Positions 5,556-15,000 of a stretch of DNA of 34,015 bases are shown here, one piece after another. Below the pieces are notes generated by a model that saw nothing but the letters and a program-made list of their open reading frames with translations, was not told where the DNA came from and ran no database searches. The position numbers and the translations under genes were made by a program. Numbering within the stretch: position 1 is the stretch's first letter; every line of letters begins with the position of its first letter. Source of the DNA: Nitrospirota bacterium (lineage in GTDB: Bacteria; JACPQY01); NCBI GenBank assembly GCA_016180645.1, contig JACPAV010000036.1, positions 1 through 34,015 on the forward strand. The letters are read 5' to 3'.

Positions 5556-8500
5556 ATGCTTGTTCGGCGGACGCGGGACGTTCTCCTCGCGTTCGTCGTG
5601 GCCCTGTCCTCGTCCGTGCTGATCGGTTGTTCCGCGTGCGACGGCAAGAAGGGCGACAGGTCGGTCGAGCTTGAGATCGGCCTGCCGCTCACACCTGAGC
5701 AGGCCGCGGCGTTGGAGGGCATCCGGGCCGGCGTGCGGGGCATCAGCCGGGTGGACGATCTGTCGCGTGTGGATGAGCTTTCGCGTGTGGACGAACTGAG
5801 CCGGGTTGATGAGATCAGCCGGGTGGACGAGATCTCCCGTGTGGACGAGGCTCTCCGAGGGGCTGCGGCCAACCTCCTCATCGACGACCAAGCCGTGGCG
5901 GAGGGCCGGCGCGGAGAAATCGTCTCCGGCGTGCGCACCGGCGTCCGTCTGGGCCGACGCGCCGCTCCGGGCCGTAAAGTCGTGAATGGGGAAGCACGGG
6001 AGGGACGCGCTCCGTTGCGTCCGCCCGACCGTCAGGGCCACGATGGAGCGTGGCTCTTCAGGGGTCACGATCTTGCGATCTCACGCAAGCAAGCGCCGGA
6101 AGCTCCCTCCTTCTCGTTTCATATCCTCGTCTCGATTTCGGAGAAGTTCCTCCACGCCGGCGAGAGGAGGCTTCGCCTTCAGGTCTTCCCTCCCGAGGAG
6201 CCGGAACTGATTCTGATCGACGTCCAGATGCCGCTCTCGGTGGAGGAGGAGAAGGGCAGGCCCGTCATCCCGGAGCAGGAGATCCCCGCCGAGCTTATTC
6301 AACTGCCCGACGGTGACGAGGACGGGGTATCCACGCTGGTCGAGACCATCACGGCCGGACCGGATTTCGCGCGAGACCCCGGCAAGAAACCCTCGGTTGA
6401 ACTGACACGAGGCATGCTCGTCCTGCTCGGCAAGAATCTGGGGCAAACCCTCCAGGCCGAACAGGGCATCACCGTGGAGGTTTCCATCGATCCCCAGGCC
6501 ATCACGCTCGATCCGCCGGAGACGGCGGGAGCCTACGTTCCGCCCGAACCGGGGACTCCCGCCGCTCAGCTTCCCCCGGGCGTGACGATTGTCGGCATCC
6601 CCACCACTTTCACCTTCTCCTGCTCCGGTACGGCCGGGACGGCCGCGTGCAAGTACGCGTGCTCCATCGACGGCGGCCCGTATTTCGGATGCGCTTCGCC
6701 TTTCACGTGGAAGTTCGACACGCCGGGAGAGCATCGGATCCAGGTCAAATCCGCTGACAACCTCGGCAATACGGACACCTCCCCCGTCGAGTTGATCGTC
6801 AATGTCCTCACCCCGGAGGTCGCCGCTGATCCCGAAGCCGTGAAACAGTACGACCTCCCGCCCAACACGATCATCTTCCAAGAGCCGCCGGCCGTAAGCA
6901 GTGAACTTTCAGCCACGTTCACCTTCACGTCTTCCGAGGTCAACACCACGTTCGAGTGCTCGCTCGATGGCGCTCCGTGGGCGGAGTGCTCAAGTCCGCT
7001 CGTCCTGAGCCTGTCGAAGGACGGCTCGCACACTTTCCGTGTCCGTGCCATCGACTCCGCGGGGCAAGCCGACCCCACACCCGCCACATACACCTGGACC
7101 ATCGACACCACCGCACTCGAAACGACCATCACCAGCGGGCCAACCGCCACCACCGGATTTACCTCGGCAACTTTCGAGTTTTCCTCTACAAGCCCTGGCG
7201 CCACCTTCGAGTGCTCCCTCGACGGAACAGGCTTTGCCCCGTGCACTTCCCCCCACTTGATCACTGGACCACTTTCTTCGGGCACCCACACGTTCAGGGT
7301 TCGCGCAAAGGCTGTTTCAGGAATCGTCGATCCCACACCCGCCACGTACACCTGGACGGTCAACACCACTCTCCTCGACACGACGCTCGCAGGGGCGGGC
7401 TTGCCCGCCCTCCTCACCACCCAGACGACGGCCACGTTCGAGTTCACCGCATCCAATCCCGCGGCCACGTTTGAATGCGAACTGGACGGGGGCGGGTTTT
7501 CGGCCTGTTCATCACCCAAAGCCTATTCCGGGCTCACGTCCGGTTCCCATACGTTCAAAGTGCGAGCGAAAGATACCTCCGGCAACCTGGACTCCACGCC
7601 CGCTTCCTACACATGGACCGTGGACGTGACACCTCCGACTTTTGCCGGACTTGCGACCGCCACGGCCGTCTCAACGACCCAGATCGACCTCGCTTGGACG
7701 GCGGCGACTGACAACGTGAGCGCCTCAAACAAGATCATCTATGAGATTTGCCAATCGACGACCTCCGGCACCTGCGCCACAACCTTCACCGCCACGTACA
7801 CCACCACTGCCGGCGCCATTTCCTATTCCGCTCAGTCCTTAGTCCTCAGCACTCAGTACTTCTTTATGGCCCGCGCCAAAGACGAACTCGGAAACCGCGA
7901 CACCAACACCACCGAAAACTCCGCCGCCACCCTCGGTGGCCCGCTACCTCCCGGCGGGAATGTCCAGGCCGTCGCCACCCATCTCGGCGATCACACCTGT
8001 TCTCTCATCTCGGACGGGACGGTCAAGTGCTGGGGGAACAACCTTTATGGTCAGCTTGGGGACGGAACAACCACCAATCGCCCAACGCCCGCCGGCGTTC
8101 CTTCACTGCCGAATGCTATCGCCATAGCTGGAGGGAACACTCACACCTGCGCGCTCATAGTGGGCGGGACCGTCAGGTGCTGGGGAGAAAACTCTTACGG
8201 TAAGCTGGGGGACGGAACGACCACCAACAAGTGGACGCCTGTTCCAGTGGCGTCTCTTTCCAACGCGGTCGGGATAGCGGGAGGGGGCATTCACGCCTGC
8301 GCACTCTTGGCGGACGGGACGGTCAAGTGCTGGGGAAGCAATAACTATGGAAACCTCGGGGACGGAACAACAGTAGACAAGTGGACCCCTGTCCCGGTGG
8401 CGTCCCTATCCAACGCCATCGGAATGGCGGGAGGGTACTATCACACCTGCGCACTCTTGGCGGACGGGACGGTCAAGTGCTGGGGATCGAACCAGTACGG

Positions 8501-10151
8501 TCAGGCGGGAGATGGAACAAGCCCCCCACCGCCAAGCAATGAAAAGAAACTGACACCGGTGGTCGTGAGCGCTCTCTCGAACTCCGTGACCATTGGCGTG
8601 GGAGGCTATCACACCTGCGCACTCTTGGCGGACGGGACGGTCAAGTGCTGGGGACGCAATAACTACGGGCAGATCGGGGACGGAACGACCACCAACAGGT
8701 TGGCTCCTGTCGCCGTGTCCGCGTTGAGTGCGGCTGTCTCGGTGGTGGGCGCGGGTGCGCACACTTGCGCCCTCTTTTCGAACGGGACGGTTCAATGTTG
8801 GGGATACAATCTTGAAGGTGAACTTGGGGATGGGACGACCGCCAACAAGTGGACGCCTGTCCCGGTGGCGTCTCTTTCTAACGCCATCGGGACGGCAGGA
8901 GGGACCGCTCACACCTGCGCGCTCATAGCGGACGGGACGGCAAGATGCTGGGGGTGGAATCCTTCCGGTCAGCTTGGGGATGGGACGACGGTGGACAAAT
9001 CGACGCCCGTGGCCGTCACGAATCTCGGCGGCCCGCTCGGCGTGAAACTCCCCCGTCTCCACGAGTCCACCGCCTCCGGCGCGCCGTCTCGCCCCTTCCG
9101 CGAAGGGCTTACGAACCACCTCGGCTATCACACCTGTTCCCTTCTCTCCGACGGCACAGTCAAATGCTGGGGACGCAATGGCTATGGCCAGCTTGGGGAC
9201 GGGACGCTGGTGCAAAAGACGACCCCGGTTGCCGTTTCCACGCTCTCCGGCGCCGTCGCCGTCACGGGAGGTCTCTATCACACCTGCGCTCTGGCCTCCA
9301 ATGGAACGGTCAAGTGCTGGGGACGCAACCTTTACGGCCAACTGGGCGACGGGACGACCACGGATTCGCCCACTCCTGTGGCCGTGATCTCCTTGTCGAA
9401 CGGCGTCGCCGTCACGGGAGGTTACTATCACACCTGCGCACTGGCCTCCAATGGAACGGTCAAATGCTGGGGATACAACTATAGCGGCCAACTGGGCGAC
9501 GGGACGTTCGCGCAGAGGACGACCCCGGTTACCGTTTCCACGCTCTCCGGCGCCGTCGCCGTCACGGGAGGCTTCGATCACACCTGCGCGCTGGCCTCCG
9601 ATGGAACGGTCAAATGCTGGGGATCCAACGATTCCGGCCAACTGGGCGACGGGACGACCACGGATAAGACGACCCCGGTTGTCGTCTCCACGCTCTCCGG
9701 CGCCGTCGCCGTCACGGGAGGTCTCGATAACACCTGCACGCTGGCCTCCGATGGAACGGTCAAATGCTGGGGATGGAACGCTAACGGCCAACTGGGCGAC
9801 GGGACGACCACGGATAAGACGACCCCGGTTGCCGTTTCCACGCTCTCCGGCGCCGTCGCCGTCTCGGGAGGTGACGAGCACACCTGCGCGCTGGCCTCCA
9901 ATGGAACCGTGAAATGCTGGGGATGGAACGCTAACGGCCGGCTGGGCGACGGGACGACCACGCAGAGGACGACCCCGGTTGCCGTTTCCACGCTCTCCGG
10001 CGCCGTCGCCGTCTCGGGAGGGAACGAGCACACCTGCGCGCTGGCCTCCGATGGAACGGTCAAATGCTGGGGACGCAACACTTACGGCCAACTCGGCGAC
10101 GGGACGACGATCACCCGCCTCACCCCCGTCGCCGTGACGAACCTGCCGTGA
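5556..10151 (+). CDS. Modular surface lipoprotein B with 14 RCC1 blades
   Basis: A 1531-residue lipoprotein with the lipobox LIGC at Cys25. The shared N-terminal module has LPLTPEQAAALEG, then six SRVDE[LI]-type hexapeptides where the paralogues have GVRx repeats, then DQAVAEG. An EF-hand-type loop (DGDEDGVSTLVE) spans residues 252-263. About four Ig-like domains (F.C..DG....C.SP..GSHTF.VRA.D) and one fibronectin-like domain follow. From about residue 803, fourteen RCC1 units (HTCAL--DGTVKCWG-N--GQLGDGTT) run to the C-terminus. They are split 7+7 by a linker near residues 1157-1190, which suggests two seven-bladed beta-propellers. RCC1-type propellers mediate protein or ligand binding; the cargo here is unknown. 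ATG 5556 fits the lipobox and the promoter geometry. Confidence 0.9.
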   Translation: MLVRRTRDVLLAFVVALSSSVLIGCSACDGKKGDRSVELEIGLPLTPEQAAALEGIRAGVRGISRVDDLSRVDELSRVDELSRVDEISRVDEISRVDEALRGAAANLLIDDQAVAEGRRGEIVSGVRTGVRLGRRAAPGRKVVNGEAREGRAPLRPPDRQGHDGAWLFRGHDLAISRKQAPEAPSFSFHILVSISEKFLHAGERRLRLQVFPPEEPELILIDVQMPLSVEEEKGRPVIPEQEIPAELIQLPDGDEDGVSTLVETITAGPDFARDPGKKPSVELTRGMLVLLGKNLGQTLQAEQGITVEVSIDPQAITLDPPETAGAYVPPEPGTPAAQLPPGVTIVGIPTTFTFSCSGTAGTAACKYACSIDGGPYFGCASPFTWKFDTPGEHRIQVKSADNLGNTDTSPVELIVNVLTPEVAADPEAVKQYDLPPNTIIFQEPPAVSSELSATFTFTSSEVNTTFECSLDGAPWAECSSPLVLSLSKDGSHTFRVRAIDSAGQADPTPATYTWTIDTTALETTITSGPTATTGFTSATFEFSSTSPGATFECSLDGTGFAPCTSPHLITGPLSSGTHTFRVRAKAVSGIVDPTPATYTWTVNTTLLDTTLAGAGLPALLTTQTTATFEFTASNPAATFECELDGGGFSACSSPKAYSGLTSGSHTFKVRAKDTSGNLDSTPASYTWTVDVTPPTFAGLATATAVSTTQIDLAWTAATDNVSASNKIIYEICQSTTSGTCATTFTATYTTTAGAISYSAQSLVLSTQYFFMARAKDELGNRDTNTTENSAATLGGPLPPGGNVQAVATHLGDHTCSLISDGTVKCWGNNLYGQLGDGTTTNRPTPAGVPSLPNAIAIAGGNTHTCALIVGGTVRCWGENSYGKLGDGTTTNKWTPVPVASLSNAVGIAGGGIHACALLADGTVKCWGSNNYGNLGDGTTVDKWTPVPVASLSNAIGMAGGYYHTCALLADGTVKCWGSNQYGQAGDGTSPPPPSNEKKLTPVVVSALSNSVTIGVGGYHTCALLADGTVKCWGRNNYGQIGDGTTTNRLAPVAVSALSAAVSVVGAGAHTCALFSNGTVQCWGYNLEGELGDGTTANKWTPVPVASLSNAIGTAGGTAHTCALIADGTARCWGWNPSGQLGDGTTVDKSTPVAVTNLGGPLGVKLPRLHESTASGAPSRPFREGLTNHLGYHTCSLLSDGTVKCWGRNGYGQLGDGTLVQKTTPVAVSTLSGAVAVTGGLYHTCALASNGTVKCWGRNLYGQLGDGTTTDSPTPVAVISLSNGVAVTGGYYHTCALASNGTVKCWGYNYSGQLGDGTFAQRTTPVTVSTLSGAVAVTGGFDHTCALASDGTVKCWGSNDSGQLGDGTTTDKTTPVVVSTLSGAVAVTGGLDNTCTLASDGTVKCWGWNANGQLGDGTTTDKTTPVAVSTLSGAVAVSGGDEHTCALASNGTVKCWGWNANGRLGDGTTTQRTTPVAVSTLSGAVAVSGGNEHTCALASDGTVKCWGRNTYGQLGDGTTITRLTPVAVTNLP
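6996..7024 (+). repeat. REP-like element read in frame in an Ig-like domain
   Basis: The segment contains GTCCTGAGCCTGTCGAAGGA, the reverse-orientation form of the CCTTCGAC...GCTCAGG element at 2128, 2419 and 15356. It encodes VLSLSKDGS at the same Ig-loop position where those copies encode TLSAVEGS or TLSTVEGS. Confidence 0.6.
7393..7410. repeat. GC-rich palindrome in coding sequence
   Basis: GGGCGGGC-tt-GCCCGCCC encodes part of AGAGLPALL at the start of an Ig-like domain of lipoprotein B. An identical stem occurs at 15499-15516 in lipoprotein C, at the equivalent protein position (VGAGLPALL). Confidence 0.7.
7831..7865 (+). repeat. Heptanucleotide array in the fibronectin-like domain of lipoprotein B
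   Basis: Consecutive units ctcagtc, cttagtc, ctcagca, ctcagta and cttcttt encode AQSLVLSTQYFF in frame. The array belongs to the same class of degenerate 7-bp repeat seen in lipoproteins A and C. Confidence 0.6.
9190..10151 (+). repeat. 150-bp tandem repeat encoding the second RCC1 propeller
   Basis: Blades 8-14 are nearly identical at DNA level with a 150-bp period; the segment CACGCTCTCCGGCGCCGTCG recurs from 9239 at multiples of 150 bp. Blades 1-7 are much more divergent, so the second propeller looks recently amplified or homogenised. Confidence 0.8.
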
Positions 10152-10259
10152 TACCGAACAGTATTTTGAAATAGGGAAATACTTCCTGACCGCCTCGCAA
10201 GTAGTGCTGGCCACCAGAGTCATTAGGGATAGTGGGAAGGTAGATGTAAAAGTAGTATC

Positions 10260-10395
10260 GGACGCATGGGAATGCGTCCCTACCACAATTCGGCATCCGT
10301 AGGGAGCGATTCCCATCGCTCCGATTGTGCGGAGACATAGGAATGTCTCCCTACGAGAAAACTACGAAGAAAATCGCCCGATGTAAAATCGGGCG
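10260..10395. repeat. Cluster of four palindromes with different stems and a shared design
   Basis: Four perfect 8-bp hairpins lie within 136 bp of the gap between lipoprotein B and the UbiA gene. They are GGACGCAT-ggga-ATGCGTCC, GGAGCGAT-tccc-ATCGCTCC, GGAGACAT-agga-ATGTCTCC and CGCCCGAT-gtaaa-ATCGGGCG. Each stem ends in AT at the loop and most are flanked by CCTAC or CTACGA. The stems differ while pairing is kept. The rest of the 10152-10420 gap holds no gene. The convergent genes on each side may share these hairpins as terminators. Confidence 0.8.
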
Positions 10396-10420
10396 CTACG
10401 AAGAGAGGGTAAAAGATGTC

Positions 10421-11917
10421 TCACTTGAGCGTCACAAATAGAAGCACAGCCGCAGTGAGCCCATTCTGCATTAGGAGAATGGGTTTTTCCCGGTAGACCT
10501 TGGCATTGACTGCGATGAACTGAAGCGCGCCAATCGGCAGAAACGTCCAGCCCAGCCCGTTCCGACCGATTATCCAGAAAGCCGCGGCATGCGCAATCGC
10601 CACGGCGATGGCGGCAACACGCTGGGCCCTTCGAAGTCCCAAAACGGTCGGAAGATTACGGATGCCTGCTGCCTTATCCCCCTCTACGTCTTTCAGGTCG
10701 ATCAGGTAAGCACCGAGCGTGAACCACGCGAAGATCGCGCCGACGTAGCCCACCGGCGCGGAAAAGTTTCCGCTGTAGAGGGAGTAACCGACCAGGAAAG
10801 CGCTTACGCTGCTGATGCCGATGACGACCTTGGAGAGCACGCAACGTTCTTTGAGCCGTAGGGGAGGCGCCGAATAGACGAAGTAGGCCAGACCGAAAAG
10901 CAAAGTCAACATCACGACCAAGACACCGGCCGACAGCGCCAAGGCCAGCGCCGCCAGGAGCACCCACCGCGAGACCCGGACGTATCGAACCGGGTCAACG
11001 GAGCCTTTCACAAGCGGTCGATGGGGTTCGTTGACGCGATCGATCTCAATGTCGTACACGTTGTTGACCATGACCGAGTAAATCCAGATCAGCCATATGG
11101 CGCAGAACGCAAGGACGGCCCGCAGCCCTAGCTCGATCCCTTGCGCCGGCAGGGCGGCGGGCGATGCTGCCGTGCCTAGAAAAAACAAGAGCTCGTAATG
11201 GACGATTCTCAGGAAGCGCGTGTCTTTGAGTATCTCCCGCACAAATGCGGGGGCCTCGATCGTACAGACGGCCAGCGTCTCAATGCCGACCATCAGCGCG
11301 AAAATCAGGGGCATCTCCTTGAACCCCGTCGCCTCCCTGCCGGCCGGGCCGGCCAGCCAGTCCAAATAAACGGGAATCGAGACGAAGAAGAACATGAGCG
11401 TATAAGAGGCAACCATCCCTGCGATAGCTCTTGGCCACGATCGCGTCGTCGCTTGAACGTACAGGAACGTGAGCAGGCATATCAGCCCGATCTCGACGCG
11501 CATTCCCAGACTGATGCCCTTGGCCGCGAGCGGCCCGAAGAAGGTCAGATAAGCGTGCAGGAGGGCCTGAATGTCCTTGACGCGCAGGTAGTCGTAATGG
11601 GGGGTGTGGCTTGCGAAGAGGGTCGAGTCGAGAATAGGAGGCAGGAGCGTTACGATCAGACCCGCAAAGATGAGTCTCAAAAGCTTGACGACCTGCTGGC
11701 CGGTCAAAGCATGAACGATCAGGCCGAGCGCCATGGCAAGAGCGAGATAGAACAGCACATAATGAGCCAACTGGATGGCGCTCAGCGTATATCCCTCGCG
11801 ATAAACCTCCAGAAAGGTGCGGAGAAGGACGAAGAACAGGAACCCCGCAAAGGAGTAGGCCAACGGGAGCGACGACTCTGAAAATCTGGCCGTAAAGCGG
11901 CTAAGCCACTCGTTCAT
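10421..11917 (-). CDS. UbiA-family prenyltransferase with an extra N-terminal membrane domain
   Basis: A 498-residue polytopic membrane protein. The C-terminal half is UbiA-like. NNVYDIEID (about residues 284-292) is the first Asp-rich motif, followed by RVNEPHRPL, and DLKDVEGD (about 405-412) is the second. These bind the Mg-prenyl diphosphate in the family, which transfers prenyl chains to aromatic acceptors in quinone, heme or lipid synthesis. Typical members are about 300 residues; here some 220 N-terminal residues add about six hydrophobic segments that I do not recognise. ATG 11917 is preferred over a longer in-frame start at 11980 because AAGGG lies 13 nt upstream and the extension is polar and arginine-rich. 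The acceptor cannot be told, since no quinone genes are nearby. Confidence 0.8.
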   Translation of the reverse strand: MNEWLSRFTARFSESSLPLAYSFAGFLFFVLLRTFLEVYREGYTLSAIQLAHYVLFYLALAMALGLIVHALTGQQVVKLLRLIFAGLIVTLLPPILDSTLFASHTPHYDYLRVKDIQALLHAYLTFFGPLAAKGISLGMRVEIGLICLLTFLYVQATTRSWPRAIAGMVASYTLMFFFVSIPVYLDWLAGPAGREATGFKEMPLIFALMVGIETLAVCTIEAPAFVREILKDTRFLRIVHYELLFFLGTAASPAALPAQGIELGLRAVLAFCAIWLIWIYSVMVNNVYDIEIDRVNEPHRPLVKGSVDPVRYVRVSRWVLLAALALALSAGVLVVMLTLLFGLAYFVYSAPPLRLKERCVLSKVVIGISSVSAFLVGYSLYSGNFSAPVGYVGAIFAWFTLGAYLIDLKDVEGDKAAGIRNLPTVLGLRRAQRVAAIAVAIAHAAAFWIIGRNGLGWTFLPIGALQFIAVNAKVYREKPILLMQNGLTAAVLLFVTLK

Positions 11918-12004
11918 ATGCCTGATGCCCTTGCGTGCTGCTCTGAGCGTACAGGCCCGCGGGGATCCTTCACGTGTCAACGCGTGGAGGACCCTGGGGG
12001 GGTC

Positions 12005-15000
12005 TCACTGCCCGCCGGTGGTGGTCTTGAGGACGGTGCCGCTCTCGCCGACGGCGTAGCCGGTGCTTCCGTTTCCGGGAAATTGAACGCCACGAAGAAG
12101 TACGGTTGTCCCGGACGTCTGGCTTATCCAGTTCCCCCCGCCGTCCGTCGTCTTAAGAATCGTCCCACTAGCTCCCACAACGTAGCCGGTGTTCGCATTG
12201 ATGAAATAGACGCCGTAAATCGCAGACGTCGTACCGGACGTTTGCGACGACCACGCGGTGCCGCCATCGGATGTCTTCAGGATCGTGCCGCTGTCCCCGA
12301 CCACGTATCCCGTGGTCGCATCCACCGGGAAATGTATCGCCCGGAGCAGATTTGTCGTGCCCGAGGTCTGGGTCTGCCACACATTGCCGCTGTTCGTGGT
12401 CCGGATGATGGTCCCGCTTACCCCCACGGCAAAAGCCGATGTTGACGTCGCAAACTGGATGGCGTTGAGTTGATTACTGGTTCCCGAGCTTTTGCTGACC
12501 CAGCTTGCCCCGCCGTTTGTCGTCTTATAGAGCGCGCCGCTCGAACCCACGAACCAGCCGGCGGTCGTATCAAGGAAATGAACACCATAGAGGGTGTTGC
12601 TGATCGCCGGGGACTGGTCGGTCCAGCCCGTTCCTCCATCGGTCGTCTTGAGAACCTTGCCGGAAGCGCCCACGGCCCAACCTGTTGTGGTGTCAACGGG
12701 AAAGTGCATATCGTAAAGATCGGTCGTAATACCTGACGATTGCGCAGCCCATGTACCACCGCTATCCGTAGTCTTGATGATTGTCCCAGAGGCGCCCACG
12801 GCATATCCGGTTGCGCTCACGGGGAAGTGAACTGCATAGAGAATCTTTCCGGTTCCGGCTGTCTGATCCGCCCAGCTTGTGCCGCCGTTGGTGGTTTTCA
12901 GCGCCGTCCCGTCTACACCCACAATGTATCCCGTTGTCGCGTCTACAGGAAAATTCGCACTCCACAAATCGGATGTTGTGCCGGACGTCTGGGCAGCCCA
13001 AGTGGCCCCGCTGTCCGTCGTCTTGTAGATCTTTCCACCGGTCCCTGCGATGTACCCGGTTGTTGTGCCTCCCACGAATCGAACGGTATAGAAATCGGTC
13101 GTTGTGTTCGGCGAATCCTGAGCGGACCAATTCGTCCCGCCGTCCGTCGTTTTGAGGACCTTCGAGGGATTTGTGCATGCCCAGCCGCAGGAGGTAGACA
13201 AAGTCACCGCGTACCCCGTGGTTGCGTCCACGGGGAAGTGGACGGAGTAAATTGGCATTGTGGTCCCGGAGGTTTGGGCCGTCCAGGTGGCGCCGCTGTT
13301 CGTGGTCTTGAGAATCGTGCCGCTGCCACCAATGGCGTACCCCGTGGTTGCGTCCACGGGGAAATGCACGCCTTCCAGGAAGTTCGTTGTCCCGGAGGTT
13401 TGGGCCGTCCAGGTGGCGCCGCTGTTCGTGGTCTTGAGAATCGTGCCGCTGCTTCCGACCGCGTAGCCCGTCGTCGCGTCCACGGGGAAATGGACGCCGT
13501 ACAGGTTGTTTGTTACCCCGGAGGTTTGGGCCGTCCAGATGGCGCCGCTGTCCGTTGTCTTGAGAATCGTGCCGGTGTTGCCGACCGCGTAGCCCGTCGT
13601 CGCGTCCACGGGGAAATGGACAGCGTAGAGACGATTGATGGTACCGGATGCTCCGCAGGTAACCGCCCAGGTTGCGCCCCCATCCGTCGTCTTGAGGATC
13701 ATTCCCCGGTCGCCGACGCTGTAGCCGGTCAGGTTGTTCACAAAATGCGTGCCGTATAGCGTCATTCCCGTAGGCTTCCGTTGCACTTCGGCCCAGGAGC
13801 CGGCCGGGCACGTGGGAGGGGCAACGGGGGCCGCGCTGACCTGCACCGTGTTGGTTTCCACATTCCCGGCTTCGTCGACTGCCCGAACGACAAAGTAGTA
13901 GGTCGTGCCCGTTGTGAGGCTGTCCACCCCGTAACTCACGGCACCGGCCGCCGTGGTGTAGGTGGTCGTAAAGGTCGTCTGGCACGTGCCGGTGGTGGTG
14001 GATTGGCAGATTCGATAAATTATGGCTGCGCTTGCGCTCACGGCGTCGGTGGCGGCCGTCCAGGTGAGGTTGATCCGAGTGGCGGAGGCGGAGGCCGCGG
14101 ACGACGCGCCGGAGAATGTGGGAGGCGTTGTGTCTACAACTACGGTCACGCCGTTGGAGGCGGTCCATGCGGCGATCTGGCCAAGCGTATCGACGGCGCG
14201 GACGCAGTTGTAGTACGTTGTGCTGGCCACCAAGCTAAGACTCGTGGTTGTCTTCGATGTGACCAGTGCTACGTCTGTAGTGGCGACGATATTCCCCGCG
14301 CAAGCGGTTGTCGTGCTCAAATTGTAATCATACCGCTGGAGCCCGCTTCCCGCGTCGCTGAATCCGCTCCAATTGACGTTCATGGTGGTGGTGGAAGACT
14401 GCGAGGAGACATCGGCTCCCGTACCATCATTAACGGTTCCGGTAGCCGGGGCCGCGGTGTCGCAGGTTCTCGTGACCGCTACGCCTCCGCCGGTATTGCC
14501 CGCGGCATCGGTGGCGGCCATGTTGAGCGTCAAGGTTTCGCCGTTCGCGCACGCGATCGCCGTTTTGGAGCATGTACCCGAGGAAAACGCGGCCGCCGCC
14601 CACTCCGTGTCGCACGCGCCGTCCGTTGATTTGCAGTATTGGCAACTCGTGATGCTCGATCCCGAATCTGAAAAAGCCGCCGAGAGATCGAAAGAGCCGT
14701 CCACGTGGGTGGCGGTGGCCGTGTTGGCCGGGGTGACGGTTCCCGCCACCGGCGCGCCGATATCGATCGTCCACGCGGTCGAGGCGGGGGAGGCGTCCGT
14801 GTTGCCCGCGGCGTCCTTCGACCTCACCTGGAAAGTGCGGGAGCCCGCCATGAGACCGGAGTACACCTTGGGAGACGCGCACGCCGAATAGCCGCCCGAG
14901 TCGATTTCGCATTCGAACGTTGCGCCGGAATCCGGGGCGCTGAAACTGAACGACGCGGATGTGGTGTTCGTGGGGTTGGGCGGCTGGGCGGTGATCGACG

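Noticed and set aside
5046-6068. 340-residue minus-strand ORF spanning the lipoprotein B promoter
   Set aside because: Only the recombinase tail inside it is real; the rest is antisense to the SRVDEL repeats and has no domain.
8406-10316. 636-residue minus-strand ORF opposite the RCC1 region
   Set aside because: It is the antisense shadow of the 150-bp repeats; its sequence only mirrors their periodicity and has no start signals or domains.
10260-10395. Possible CRISPR array
   Set aside because: The repeats are palindromes with different stems and uneven spacing; there is no constant repeat with spacers and no cas gene in the window.
12762-14168. 468-residue minus-strand ORF in another frame of lipoprotein C
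   Set aside because: Its repeats are frame-shifted readings of the YCF48 blades; the lipoprotein frame fits known motifs.
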